Positions 15,511-24,010 of a DNA stretch of 64,000 nt are shown in pieces. The DNA lies in NCBI GenBank assembly GCA_947467345.1, contig CANIHD010000016.1, positions 1 to 64,000 on the forward strand, read 5' to 3'. Numbering within the stretch: position 1 is the first letter of the stretch; each line of letters opens with the position of its first letter. The notes below the pieces were generated by a model. That model made no database searches. It worked only from the letters and a program-made list of their open reading frames with translations, and was not told the origin of the DNA. The translations under genes and the position numbers were made by a program. The stretch comes from Alphaproteobacteria bacterium. GTDB lineage: Bacteria > Pseudomonadota > Alphaproteobacteria > Micropepsales > Micropepsaceae.

Positions 15511-16545
15511 ATGTCGCGCATCGATCTTCGCTCCGACACCGTGACCAAACCCACTGACGGCATGCGCCGCGCGATGGCGGAAGCGGAGGTCGGCGATGAT
15601 CAATATGGCGAAGACATCACCACCAACCGCCTGCAGGAACGCGTCGCGGCGCTGCTCGGGAAAGAGGCGGCCATCTTCGTGCCCAGCGGCACGATGGGAA
15701 ATCAGATCGCGCTGAAAATGCTCACGCGCCCCGGCGACGACGTCATTGTCGGGCAAGAAACCCATCTCGTGTGGCACGAAGCGGGCGCAGGAGCGATCAA
15801 TTCCGGGGTGCAGTTTACCGCCATCGGGCAGGGTGGTTGCTTTACCGCGACGGAGTTTGTCGAGGCCTGCAAACCCGCCTGGAATTCCGTCATGCCCCCG
15901 ACGAGTCTGGTGTGGATCGAGAACACGCATAATCGTGGCGGCGGAGTCGTATTCCCACAAGGCGAAATTCTGACGATTTTGGAAGCTGCGCGTGCGCGCG
16001 GCATTCGCAGCTTCTGCGACGGCGCGCGTCTCTTCAATGTGGCGGCGATTTCAAATCAAAGCCTTGCAGAGCTCGCGGCACCGTTTGATGCTGTTTCGAT
16101 ATGCCTGTCGAAAGGGCTTGGATGTCCGATCGGCAGTATCGTGGCCGGTTCGCGGGAGGATATGTCGCGAGCCCGCCGTATCAGGCGCATGTTCGGCGGC
16201 GTCATGCGCCAATCGGGCATTCTCGCAGCCGCCGGGCACTATGCGCTCGATCATCATGTGTCGCGTCTGCCCGAAGACCACGCGAATGCGCGTCTGATTG
16301 CAGAGCGGCTTGCTGGGTCACGGGGGATCGAACTCGATCTTGGCATCGTACAAAGCAATATCGTGCTGTTTCGTCTCGCGCCGTCAGTGCCCGATGCCGC
16401 CGCAGTGGTGGCACGCGCCCAGGAAGAAGGTGTGCTGGTGAACGCTTTCGCGCCGCGCACGGTGCGCGCCGTGACGCATCTGAATGTTTCAACGGAGGAG
16501 TGCCGCCGCGGCGCCGATATTCTTGCGCGTGTCGTCGGCGGCTGA
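15511..16545 (+). CDS. ltaE: Low-specificity L-threonine aldolase
   Basis: A fold-type I PLP enzyme of 344 residues that splits threonine or allo-threonine to glycine and acetaldehyde. Signatures are [16 protein letters not shown] and [14 protein letters not shown] at the N-terminus, [24 protein letters not shown], and the PLP Lys in [13 protein letters not shown]. It starts 3 bases after argC. Its stop is immediately followed by the stop of the convergent erpA, with no spacer and no obvious terminator. Confidence 0.9.
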   Translation: MSRIDLRSDTVTKPTDGMRRAMAEAEVGDDQYGEDITTNRLQERVAALLGKEAAIFVPSGTMGNQIALKMLTRPGDDVIVGQETHLVWHEAGAGAINSGVQFTAIGQGGCFTATEFVEACKPAWNSVMPPTSLVWIENTHNRGGGVVFPQGEILTILEAARARGIRSFCDGARLFNVAAISNQSLAELAAPFDAVSICLSKGLGCPIGSIVAGSREDMSRARRIRRMFGGVMRQSGILAAAGHYALDHHVSRLPEDHANARLIAERLAGSRGIELDLGIVQSNIVLFRLAPSVPDAAAVVARAQEEGVLVNAFAPRTVRAVTHLNVSTEECRRGADILARVVGG

Positions 16546-16893
16546 TTAAACCGAAAAAGACGTCCCGCAGCCGCAGGACGAGGTGGCATTCGGATTATTG
16601 ATCTTGAAAGCCGCGCCGATCATCTCGTCCACGAAGTCGATCTCCGCGCCCTTGAGGAAATCGAGCGAGACTGGATCGATCAGAACCACCGCGCCGGATT
16701 TTTCGATCACCAGATCGTCCTCGGCGCGGGCACTCTCGAACGCGAAATCATATTGGAAGCCGGAGCACCCGCCGCCATTCACCGCCACGCGCAGCACGCT
16801 GCCTTCCGGTTCGGTTTTCAGAATCTCGGCAATGCGCCGCGCCGCCCTCTCGGTTAGCGCGACTTGCCCGTCGGTGCTCGTTTCAACACTCAT
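16546..16893 (-). CDS. erpA: Iron-sulfur cluster insertion protein ErpA
   Basis: An A-type carrier of 115 residues that delivers Fe-S clusters to apoproteins. The three ligand cysteines are C43 (NGGGCSGFQY), C107 and C109 (SCGCGTSF at the C-terminus). The ErpA/IscA distinction rests on context and length only. It is divergent from dgt, which is a common alphaproteobacterial arrangement. Likely clients in this window include NadA and MutY. Confidence 0.9.
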   Translation of the reverse strand: MSVETSTDGQVALTERAARRIAEILKTEPEGSVLRVAVNGGGCSGFQYDFAFESARAEDDLVIEKSGAVVLIDPVSLDFLKGAEIDFVDEMIGAAFKINNPNATSSCGCGTSFSV

Positions 16894-16953
16894 GCGAATA
16901 GTCCTATCATACGATTCCTATGTAGGCCCTGAAGATCGGCGAGCAAGCCCCTG

Positions 16954-18225
16954 ATGGTGAAAGCTTTCGGCGAAGGGCCGGCAGAGGCGCTAAATCGCCC
17001 GCCGGGGCGGCTTTTGGGCCCGCTTTTCGCGGCCCCGCCCAAGGCACCCTACGCCACTTTACCCCAAACCAGCCGGGGACGGCTGTTCCCTGAGCCCGAA
17101 AGCGCCACACGCATCTGCTATCAGCGAGATCGGGACCGCCTGATCCATTCCACCGCCTTTCGCCGGCTCAAACACAAGACCCAGGTCTTTGTGCAGCACG
17201 AGGGTGATTACTACCGCACCCGTCTGACCCACTCCTTGGAGGTGGCGCAGATCGCCCGGGCCATCGCCCGCCAGCTCGGCATCGATGAGGATTTGGCCGA
17301 GGCCTTGGCGCTCTCCCACGATTTCGGCCATCCGCCCTTCGGCCATGCCGGCGAAGATGCGCTCGATGCCTGCATGCAAAATTATGGCGGCTTCGATCAC
17401 AACGCCCAGGCTTTGGCCTTGGTGACGCGGCTGGAGCACCGCTATCCGCATTTCGATGGGCTCAACCTCACTTGGGAAACGCTTGAAGGGTTGGTCAAAC
17501 ACAACGGCCCCCTGATCACCGAATCACGCAGCGCGTCCGACCTGCCGGAAGCCATCACGCGTTTCGAATGGGATTTGGAACTTTCCAGCCATGCCGGCCT
17601 CGAGGCGCAAGTGGCGGCCTTAGCCGACGACATCGCCTATGTGAATCACGACATCGATGATGGCTTGCGCGCCGGACTGTTCGCTTTCGAAGAATTGGTG
17701 GAAGTTCCTTTGGCCGGCCCTCTGATGCGAGCGGCCGTTGCCGAACTTCATGGCGTGGATGTCAACCGGGCGATTGCCGAGGGCGTGCGCCGGCTGATCG
17801 GCGTCATGGTTGGCGATGTGGTCGCTGAGACGCGGGCGCGCCTCGATAAATATCGCCCGGAGAATGTGAGCCAGTTACGGGCGCTTCCGGTTCCCATGGC
17901 CGCGTTCTCGCAGGTCCTCTTGCGCGAAGTGCCCATCCTGAAGGCATTTTTGTACCGGCGCATGTATCGGCATGACCACGTGATGACAATTATGGGACAA
18001 GCGCAAAACCTGCTGACGGAGCTGTTTGGCGCCTATATAACGAATCCACAATTGCTTCCTGCCGATTGGCAGGACGCGTGCGCGGGTGTGGGTGACACGC
18101 GGACCGCTAGGGCGGTATGCGATTATATCGCCGGTATGACCGACGGATTTGCCCAGCAAGAATATAAGCGGGTCTTCCACATGGAATTTCCGCTCCACGG
18201 ACTTAAACCGGTGTTGTTGCCGTGA
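16954..18225 (+). CDS. dgt: dGTPase-like HD triphosphohydrolase
   Basis: The product has 423 residues. HD-domain metal ligands are H93 (RTRLTHSLEVAQ), H122-D123 (LSHDFGHPPFGHAGED) and a later Asp in VAALADDIAYVNHDIDDG. The N-terminal ESATRICYQRDRDRLIHS and FRRLKHKTQVF are typical of the deoxyguanosinetriphosphate triphosphohydrolase-like type 2 proteins, which remove triphosphate from dNTPs. The ATG at 16954 lacks a strong ribosome site; a start a little further in is possible since homology begins near residue 40. Confidence 0.9.
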   Translation: MVKAFGEGPAEALNRPPGRLLGPLFAAPPKAPYATLPQTSRGRLFPEPESATRICYQRDRDRLIHSTAFRRLKHKTQVFVQHEGDYYRTRLTHSLEVAQIARAIARQLGIDEDLAEALALSHDFGHPPFGHAGEDALDACMQNYGGFDHNAQALALVTRLEHRYPHFDGLNLTWETLEGLVKHNGPLITESRSASDLPEAITRFEWDLELSSHAGLEAQVAALADDIAYVNHDIDDGLRAGLFAFEELVEVPLAGPLMRAAVAELHGVDVNRAIAEGVRRLIGVMVGDVVAETRARLDKYRPENVSQLRALPVPMAAFSQVLLREVPILKAFLYRRMYRHDHVMTIMGQAQNLLTELFGAYITNPQLLPADWQDACAGVGDTRTARAVCDYIAGMTDGFAQQEYKRVFHMEFPLHGLKPVLLP

Positions 18226-18282
18226 TTCGACCGGCGCCGGGTGGTAGATTGAAACCAGTCACGATTCGTTGGAATCTTGCTC

Positions 18283-19149
18283 ATGGCCAGTAATCTTCGT
18301 CAGGTTTACCAGCCTTCCTTCGAGGACACGCAGTACTCCTATGAGGTGCAGGAGGACGATATCGAGGACGCACGCGCACGTTTGCCGCTGCTGATCGTCA
18401 TTGCGCTTCTCGTACTTGCGGCTTTCGCCGGCGTTGTCTGGCTGGCGTATAATCAGGGCGTCAAACATGGCCAGGTCGGACTTCCGACCGTCATAACCGC
18501 GCCAGATGGTCCCGTTCGCACGCCGCCGGATACGCAAACCGCCGAAGTCCCCTATACCGGCCTGAAAGTATATGGCGAACCTGTTGCGCCAGAGCAGGAA
18601 GCCGCAGCTTCCTCACTTGCGCCCGCCGCTCCGGAAGCAATTGTCCCGGCTGCGGAGCCAGCGCCAGTCGTTGCGGCCGCTTCACCTGCTGCGACACCGC
18701 CACCCGCAGCGCGAATAGTTACACCGCCACCGGCTCCTGTTGTAGCTGCTGCGCCTCCGCCGCGTCAGGCTCCTGCAGCACCCCGCGCACCCGTAACCCC
18801 GCCGCCTGCCATTGCCGTTTCATTGCCGGCTGCAGCTGCACCGCGTCCGGCACCCGCTCCTCAAGCCGCTGCCGCGCCGGCCTCCGCCGCGACACGCGCT
18901 ACGGGTCCGATGCTTCAAATCGGCGCCTATCCGTCGGAAGAACTTGCGCTCAGCGCTTGGAATAATTTCCGCGCCCGCTACGCCACCGCAATTGGTGGGC
19001 TGACGCAGAATGTCCAAGTGGCAGACCTTGGCGAACGCGGCACCTGGTATCGCCTCCGCGTTGGTCCGTTTAATAGCAAGGATGCGGCGGTGGAGAAATG
19101 CGAACAGCTGAGAGAGGCCGGCGGTACCTGCTTCGTCGCGGCGCCCTGA
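18283..19149 (+). CDS. Membrane-anchored SPOR-domain protein
   Basis: ATG 18283 has GGAA 8 bases upstream and is preferred to the TTG two codons earlier. The product (288 residues) has a cytoplasmic acidic N-terminus, one membrane helix (LPLLIVIALLVLAAFAGVVW, about 35-55), a long Pro/Ala-rich periplasmic linker, and a C-terminal SPOR domain (MLQIGAYPSEELALSAWNNF ... WYRLRVGPFNSKDAAVEKCEQL). SPOR domains bind denuded septal peptidoglycan, so a division role is likely. It precedes nagZ-scpA-scpB, a conserved order in this class. Confidence 0.9.
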   Translation: MASNLRQVYQPSFEDTQYSYEVQEDDIEDARARLPLLIVIALLVLAAFAGVVWLAYNQGVKHGQVGLPTVITAPDGPVRTPPDTQTAEVPYTGLKVYGEPVAPEQEAAASSLAPAAPEAIVPAAEPAPVVAAASPAATPPPAARIVTPPPAPVVAAAPPPRQAPAAPRAPVTPPPAIAVSLPAAAAPRPAPAPQAAAAPASAATRATGPMLQIGAYPSEELALSAWNNFRARYATAIGGLTQNVQVADLGERGTWYRLRVGPFNSKDAAVEKCEQLREAGGTCFVAAP

Positions 19150-19176
19150 CGCTGCCTGCACGAGAGCAAGATCACC

Positions 19177-20193
19177 ATGTCCGCAAGCGCGGCGATTTAC
19201 GGATGTATGGGCACGGAGTTGTCGCCCGATGAGCGCGCGTTTTTTCGCGATGCCATGCCGTATGGCTTCATTTTATTCGCGCGCAATTGCGCCGCCCCCG
19301 ATCAAATCCGGCGACTCTGCGAGTCTTTGCGCGACATCACCGGCCAATCCGACACGCCGATCCTCATCGACCAGGAAGGCGGCCGCGTTCAGCGTCTTCG
19401 CCCGCCGCATTGGGCCGCAAGGCCGCCGGCGCGCCAATTCGGAAATCTCTTTGATGCCAATCCCGATGCCGCGCGTCAGGGCGCCTATCTCTGCTCGCGC
19501 CTTATCGCGTCCGAGCTCATTGCGCTTGGTATCAATGTCGATTGCGCGCCTGTGCTCGACGTTCCGGTTCCGGGAGCGCACGATGTGATTGGCGACCGCG
19601 CTTTCGCCGAAGATCCGGAGCTGGTTATCGAACTGGCGCGCGCTTCCATGGAAGGTTTTCTCGACGGCGGCGTTCTTCCCGTGATCAAGCACGTACCGGG
19701 GCATGGCCGCGCCAATGCGGATTCGCATCTTGCCTTACCGCGTGTCGATGCTAGCCACGCAGAACTCAGCGCGCGCGATTTCGTCACCTTCCGCGCACTC
19801 AACAGAGCCCCGATGGCGATGACAGCCCATGTCGTTTACGAAGCGCTGGACCCTAAGCATCCGGCGACGACGAGCAAAAAAATCATTCGCGACATCATTC
19901 GCGGCGAAATCAGATTCGACGGGCTTCTGATGAGCGACGATCTTTCCATGTCGGCCCTCGAAGGGCCGCTTGGCACAAGAACGCGCGATTCATTGCACGC
20001 CGGCTGCGATGTGGTTCTGCACTGCAATGGCCGCATGGATGAGATGCGCGAGATCGCTGCCGAAGTCATTCCGCTCGCGGGCCGTGCGTTGGCGCGCGCT
20101 GAATCCGCACTGGCGCAATTGAAGTGCCCCTTAGAATTCGACGTCGCCGCAGCCGATATGTGGCTGAATAATATGATCGGAGCCGCGGCGTGA
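19177..20193 (+). CDS. nagZ: Beta-N-acetylhexosaminidase NagZ
   Basis: A family GH3 enzyme of 338 residues that removes GlcNAc from anhydro-muropeptides during cell-wall recycling in the cytoplasm. Signatures are IDQEGGRVQRL (65-75), K171-HVPGHG-177 with H184 in ADSH (the catalytic His loop) and LLMSDDLSMSAL with the nucleophile Asp. No signal peptide is present, as expected. Its stop overlaps the GTG start of scpA by 4 bases. Confidence 0.94.
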   Translation: MSASAAIYGCMGTELSPDERAFFRDAMPYGFILFARNCAAPDQIRRLCESLRDITGQSDTPILIDQEGGRVQRLRPPHWAARPPARQFGNLFDANPDAARQGAYLCSRLIASELIALGINVDCAPVLDVPVPGAHDVIGDRAFAEDPELVIELARASMEGFLDGGVLPVIKHVPGHGRANADSHLALPRVDASHAELSARDFVTFRALNRAPMAMTAHVVYEALDPKHPATTSKKIIRDIIRGEIRFDGLLMSDDLSMSALEGPLGTRTRDSLHAGCDVVLHCNGRMDEMREIAAEVIPLAGRALARAESALAQLKCPLEFDVAAADMWLNNMIGAAA

Positions 20194-20993
20194 GCGAACC
20201 GGAAATGACAGCGCCCGCCGCCTTTGAAGCTGCCGCCTCAGCCGCGCCTGAAGACGCGTTGATCCTTGAGTTGGACGGCTTCGAAGGGCCGCTCGATCTT
20301 CTGCTCGCATTGGCGCGGTCGCAAAAAGTCGATCTCGCGAAAATTTCAATCTTGCAACTCGCCGATCAATTTTTGGCATTCATTGAATCCGTGCGTAAAC
20401 ATCGTCTGGAATTAGCCGCCGATTATCTCGTGATGGCGGCGTGGCTGGCTTATCTCAAATCGCGGCTGATCCTGCCGCAAGCGCCTGCAGCTGAAGGCGG
20501 CACCGCCGAGGATGCGGCAGCCCAATTGCGCTGGCGTCTGCAGCGTCTCGAAAACATGCGCGAGTCTGCGGCCCGCCTAATGGCGCGCGAGCGCCTCGAC
20601 CGTGACGTGTTTGCGCGCGGCATGCCGGAAAATGTCCGCGTCATCCGCACGCGCAAGCAGGTGGATTCACTCTACGAATTGCTGTCGTCCTATTCGCAGC
20701 AGCGGATCAAGCAGACCGGCCACAAAGTCTACGAGATGAAACGCCCGGAGATTTTCTTAATCGAAGAGGCGCGGTCTCGTCTGGAACGGGTTCTCGGAAA
20801 AATCCCGGAATGGACCGTTCTGACTCGCTTCCTGCCGCTGGAATGGCGCATCGAGGGGCGCAGCCGCACGGGCATCGCCAGTACATTTTCGGCCTGCCTA
20901 GAACTTGCCCGCGACGGTAAGTTGGAACTCAGGCAACTAACGCCATTCGGCGACATTTTCTTACGAGACCGTGCAATGGAGGGCTCGACGTGA
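20190..20993 (+). CDS. scpA: Segregation and condensation protein A
   Basis: The kleisin subunit of the Smc-ScpAB condensin, 267 residues, GTG start inside the nagZ stop. The kleisin N-terminal signature is LELDGFEGPLDLLLALARSQKVDLAKISIL, with LELAADYLVMAAWLAYLKSRLILP following. The C-terminal winged helix includes RTGIASTFSACLELARDGKLELRQ. It overlaps scpB by 4 bases, so the two are co-translated. Its partner smc is 9 kb downstream on the other strand. Confidence 0.94.
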   Translation: MSEPEMTAPAAFEAAASAAPEDALILELDGFEGPLDLLLALARSQKVDLAKISILQLADQFLAFIESVRKHRLELAADYLVMAAWLAYLKSRLILPQAPAAEGGTAEDAAAQLRWRLQRLENMRESAARLMARERLDRDVFARGMPENVRVIRTRKQVDSLYELLSSYSQQRIKQTGHKVYEMKRPEIFLIEEARSRLERVLGKIPEWTVLTRFLPLEWRIEGRSRTGIASTFSACLELARDGKLELRQLTPFGDIFLRDRAMEGST

Positions 20994-21802
20994 ACCACGT
21001 CATTCGACTAACCGAAGCCGACGCACAACCCATCGACACACTAGGGGCCAAGGACCACATTAAGCTGATGCCTGCACCCGAGCCTCAAGAGAGCGAATTG
21101 GAATCCAACGGCGAAGCGGAAACGGTGGAAGCCGCGCCGGGACCCGAGCTCACCCATATTCGTATCGTCGAGGCTTTACTGTTTGCGGCGTCCGAACCTT
21201 TGGACATCAACGCGCTCGCCGCCGCGCTGCCGCAATCCACGAATGTGGAAGCGATCCTCACTGCCCTTCAGCGCGACTATGAAGGTCGCGGCGTCAATCT
21301 GTTGAAGGTCGCGAACAAATGGCAGTTCCGCACCGCGAAGGATCTCGGCTTTCTTCTGCATAAGGAGAAAACCGAAGAGCGCCGCCTGTCGCGCGCCGCC
21401 ATCGAGACCTTGGCTATTGTCGCCTATCACCAACCGGTGACGCGCGCCGAGATCGAAGATATTCGCGGCGTCATGGTGTCCAAGGGCACGATCGACGCGC
21501 TCATGGAAGTCGGTTGGGTGCGCATCAGAGGCCGCCGCCGTACGCCTGGCCGTCCAGTTACTTACGGCACGACCGAAGCCTTCCTGGTGCATTTCGGTCT
21601 CGAGAATGTCGGGGATCTGCCCGGTATGGATGAGCTGAAAGCCGCAGGCTTCCTTGAATCGGCGCCGCCGGCAGGCTTCGCGGTTCCCAATCCGTCGGAC
21701 ATGCTGGCTCCGGACGAAGATCCCTATGTCGAAGGCGAGGATGGGCAGGACGATCTGTTCGCCGAGCCAACGCCAGAACAGGCCATCGAACTGGAGAATT
21801 AA
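20990..21802 (+). CDS. scpB: Segregation and condensation protein B
   Basis: The product has 270 residues, GTG start overlapping the scpA stop. A variable 45-residue leader precedes two winged-helix domains: IRIVEALLFAASEPLDINAL and LSRAAIETLAIVAYHQPVTRAEIEDIRGV, then WVRIRGRRRTPGRPVTYGTT. An acidic C-terminal tail follows. In many relatives tatA-tatB-tatC follow scpB; here an MFS gene does instead. Confidence 0.93.
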   Translation: MNHVIRLTEADAQPIDTLGAKDHIKLMPAPEPQESELESNGEAETVEAAPGPELTHIRIVEALLFAASEPLDINALAAALPQSTNVEAILTALQRDYEGRGVNLLKVANKWQFRTAKDLGFLLHKEKTEERRLSRAAIETLAIVAYHQPVTRAEIEDIRGVMVSKGTIDALMEVGWVRIRGRRRTPGRPVTYGTTEAFLVHFGLENVGDLPGMDELKAAGFLESAPPAGFAVPNPSDMLAPDEDPYVEGEDGQDDLFAEPTPEQAIELEN

Positions 21803-21906
21803 TGCGGCGGGGTGCCAGACCGGGTTCTTAGACGAGCACACGCTGTGGTAGCGTGCGGCCCGCGTTTCAAACGCTCCCGATTTCTCGCACCCGGTTCCGC
21901 AACTCT

Positions 21907-23151
21907 ATGTCAGACGCAGCAGCACAAGCGCCCCGCGCAACCATGTCTAAGGGCGTTCTGTTTGTTCTGATCGTCGTCTTCATCGACATGATCGGGATAG
22001 GCATCGCGATGCCGGTTATTCCGGTTCTTGTCGGCGAGTATGTCGGCGACCGATCTCTGCAAACCCATTGGTATATGGCGATGACGGTCGCCTATGGCGG
22101 CATGCAGTTTCTTTGCGCGCCCGGTCTCGGCGCACTCAGCGATCGTTATGGACGAAGGGCCGTTCTTCTCGCCGCCATTATCGGGCTCGGGTTTCACTAT
22201 CTTCTCATCGGCTTTGCTGCGTCGTTGTGGCTGATATTTGTGGCGCGACTGCTTGGCGGCATAACGGGCGCCAGCTTCTCCGTCGCTAATGCCTATCTGG
22301 CCGATGTCAGCGCGCCGGAAGAGCGCACCAAGGCCTTCGGCATGATCGGCGCTGCGTTCGGATTGGGGTTCATCTGCGGCCCACCGCTGGGCGGGCTGCT
22401 TGGCGAAATCAATTTGCATTTGCCGTTCTTCGTCGCAGCGGGGTTGTCGCTTGCTAACGCGGTATACGGCTACTTTGTGGTTACGGAATCTCTGCCGCCC
22501 GAGCGGCGCAGCAAATTCGCGATCTCCAAGGCCAATCCCTTTCGCGCGCTGATTGCTTTGGTGTCGAGCCACGCGATTGGCAATCTCGTGATCATCTATT
22601 CGCTCTACATGCTGGCGCACGCGACCATGATCCAGACCTGGGTTCTGGCCATGCATTTCCGCTTCGATTGGACCACGGCGCAGAACGGCATCGTTCTGGG
22701 ATGCGTAGGACTATTGTCTGCGATAGTGCAGGGCGGTCTCGTCGGCCGGCTGGTGAAATGGCTGGGTGAAGAACGCCTCGCGATGTACGCCGTCGGCACC
22801 AATATGATCGCGCAATTTCTCTACGGCATCTCTTGGGAAGGCTGGATGATCTACGTCATCCTCTTTGCCTCATTCATCGTGTTTAGCGCCGGTGCAGCTC
22901 TGCAAGGGTTGGTTTCGAAGGGAACCGATCCGCGCATGCAGGGCGTCACTTTGGGCGCGCTGACCTCGATCAGCAGCCTGTGTTTCGTTGTTGGTGCTTT
23001 GGCCGGAAACGGAATTCTGGGCGTCGTCAGCGAATTGCCGCAAGGTGATTTCCGCTTGGGCGCGACGTTCTATTTCACCTCGGCGCTCAATTGCATCGCC
23101 TTCACCCTGCTGGTGCTGCGCCGAAAAGATGCCCGTGCGGCGGCGGGTTAA
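21907..23151 (+). CDS. MFS exporter, TetA-like
   Basis: About 414 residues with 12 predicted membrane helices. The TetA/DHA1 signatures are VVFIDMIGIGIAMPVIPVL in helix 1, GALSDRYGRRAVLL in the loop 2-3 motif A, and FGLGFICGPPLGGLLGE. Family members are proton-driven drug or metabolite exporters; tetracycline resistance cannot be inferred from this. Neither the ATG at 21907 nor that at 21943 has a convincing ribosome site, and the start could be 18 codons upstream at 21853. Confidence 0.85.
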   Translation: MSDAAAQAPRATMSKGVLFVLIVVFIDMIGIGIAMPVIPVLVGEYVGDRSLQTHWYMAMTVAYGGMQFLCAPGLGALSDRYGRRAVLLAAIIGLGFHYLLIGFAASLWLIFVARLLGGITGASFSVANAYLADVSAPEERTKAFGMIGAAFGLGFICGPPLGGLLGEINLHLPFFVAAGLSLANAVYGYFVVTESLPPERRSKFAISKANPFRALIALVSSHAIGNLVIIYSLYMLAHATMIQTWVLAMHFRFDWTTAQNGIVLGCVGLLSAIVQGGLVGRLVKWLGEERLAMYAVGTNMIAQFLYGISWEGWMIYVILFASFIVFSAGAALQGLVSKGTDPRMQGVTLGALTSISSLCFVVGALAGNGILGVVSELPQGDFRLGATFYFTSALNCIAFTLLVLRRKDARAAAG

Positions 23152-23199
23152 CCCAGCCTCAGCTGCGCGGCTTGCCGGTCACGCGCGCAATTTGTATAA

Positions 23200-23279
23200 G
23201 CACCTGTCATTGGGGAGTAGCCGCCCGGACCTCCACCGGGGCACGTATCAACAGACTTGGCCCTCGCGGGCTATGGTGC
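23200..23279 (+). ncRNA. yybP-ykoY manganese riboswitch
   Basis: The two invariant loops of this class are present: TTGGGGAGTAGCC (23210-23222) and CAACAGACTTGG (23249-23260). GCACC at 23200 pairs with GGTGC at 23275 to close the aptamer, and CCGCCCGG... with CCGGGG and GGCCCTCGCGGGC provide inner helices. The next gene (23441) is a UPF0016 manganese exporter, the usual regulon partner. Mn binding is expected to favour expression of the exporter. A TATAAG at 23195 with TTGCCG 17 bases before it could be the promoter, although a start there would clip the closing helix. Confidence 0.9.
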
Positions 23280-23292
23280 GCGCTGGAAGCAT

Positions 23293-23333
23293 CCGCCAGA
23301 AAAAAGTGCCTATCGCACTTTTTCGTCCGGCGG
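23293..23333 (+). terminator. Attenuator-like hairpin in the Mn leader
   Basis: CCGCC-AGAAAAAAGTGC and GCACTTTTTCGTC-CGGCGG form a long stem with a CTATC loop, 14 bases after the aptamer. The inner half (AAAAAGTGC/GCACTTTTT followed by CG) looks like an intrinsic terminator with a U-run, so it may be the riboswitch expression platform. A further hairpin, TTCGTTTTC with GAAAACGAA, lies at about 23365-23399 before the start codon. Confidence 0.6.
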
Positions 23334-23440
23334 TGCGACCGATAAAACGGCGAGACCTTTGGCTCTTCGTTTTCCGTCCGGGGTCGGGCGAAAACGAAAA
23401 GCCATTGGTATGTCCTGCCTGACCCCCCAGTGAGTTCATC

Positions 23441-23995
23441 ATGGATGTGTTTCTCATTTCTGTGGGCGCCGTCGCTTTGGCCGAGATCGGCGACAAGACG
23501 CAGCTTTTGGCGCTTGTGCTGGCCGCGCGCTACCGCGCGCCAATTCCCATCATTCTCGGCATTCTCGTCGCCACCACTGCAAACCATCTCGCGGCAGCAT
23601 GGGTCGGCGTATTGGCGGCGGATTTTCTCTCCGGCGATGTTTTGCGCTGGGTCATCGCCGCGTCGTTCATCGGTATGGCGCTATGGATGTTGATCCCGGA
23701 CAAGCTCGATTCCGGACCGCGTATCGGAGATAAATGGGGCGCCTTCGCTGCGACCGCCATTTCGTTTTTTATTGTCGAGATAGGCGACAAGACACAGATC
23801 GCGACTGTGGCGCTGGCGGCGCGCTATCACGCTGTGCTTCTCGTGGGTGCCGGCACGACAGTCGGGCTGATGCTCGCGAACGTGCCCGTTATTCTCGCCG
23901 GAAAAATGGTGGGCAATCGTCTGCCGTTGCGGCTGATACACACCATCTCGGCGGTGATATTTCTTGTGCTCGGTGTCGCTGCGCTAATTTTTTAA
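23441..23995 (+). CDS. UPF0016/GDT1-family manganese exporter
   Basis: The product has 184 residues and six membrane helices in two homologous halves. Each half carries the cation-binding motif: E15-IGDKT-20 and E113-IGDKT-118. Family members (TMEM165, Gdt1, MneA) move Mn or Ca out of the cytosol. The upstream yybP-ykoY riboswitch is strong contextual support for Mn. It converges on rnd. Confidence 0.92.
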   Translation: MDVFLISVGAVALAEIGDKTQLLALVLAARYRAPIPIILGILVATTANHLAAAWVGVLAADFLSGDVLRWVIAASFIGMALWMLIPDKLDSGPRIGDKWGAFAATAISFFIVEIGDKTQIATVALAARYHAVLLVGAGTTVGLMLANVPVILAGKMVGNRLPLRLIHTISAVIFLVLGVAALIF

Positions 23996-24010
23996 ACGCA
24001 GCGAAGAAAC

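Noticed and set aside
21907..23151. Tetracycline resistance gene
   Set aside because: TetA-like MFS signatures mark a broad exporter family; no evidence here for the drug.
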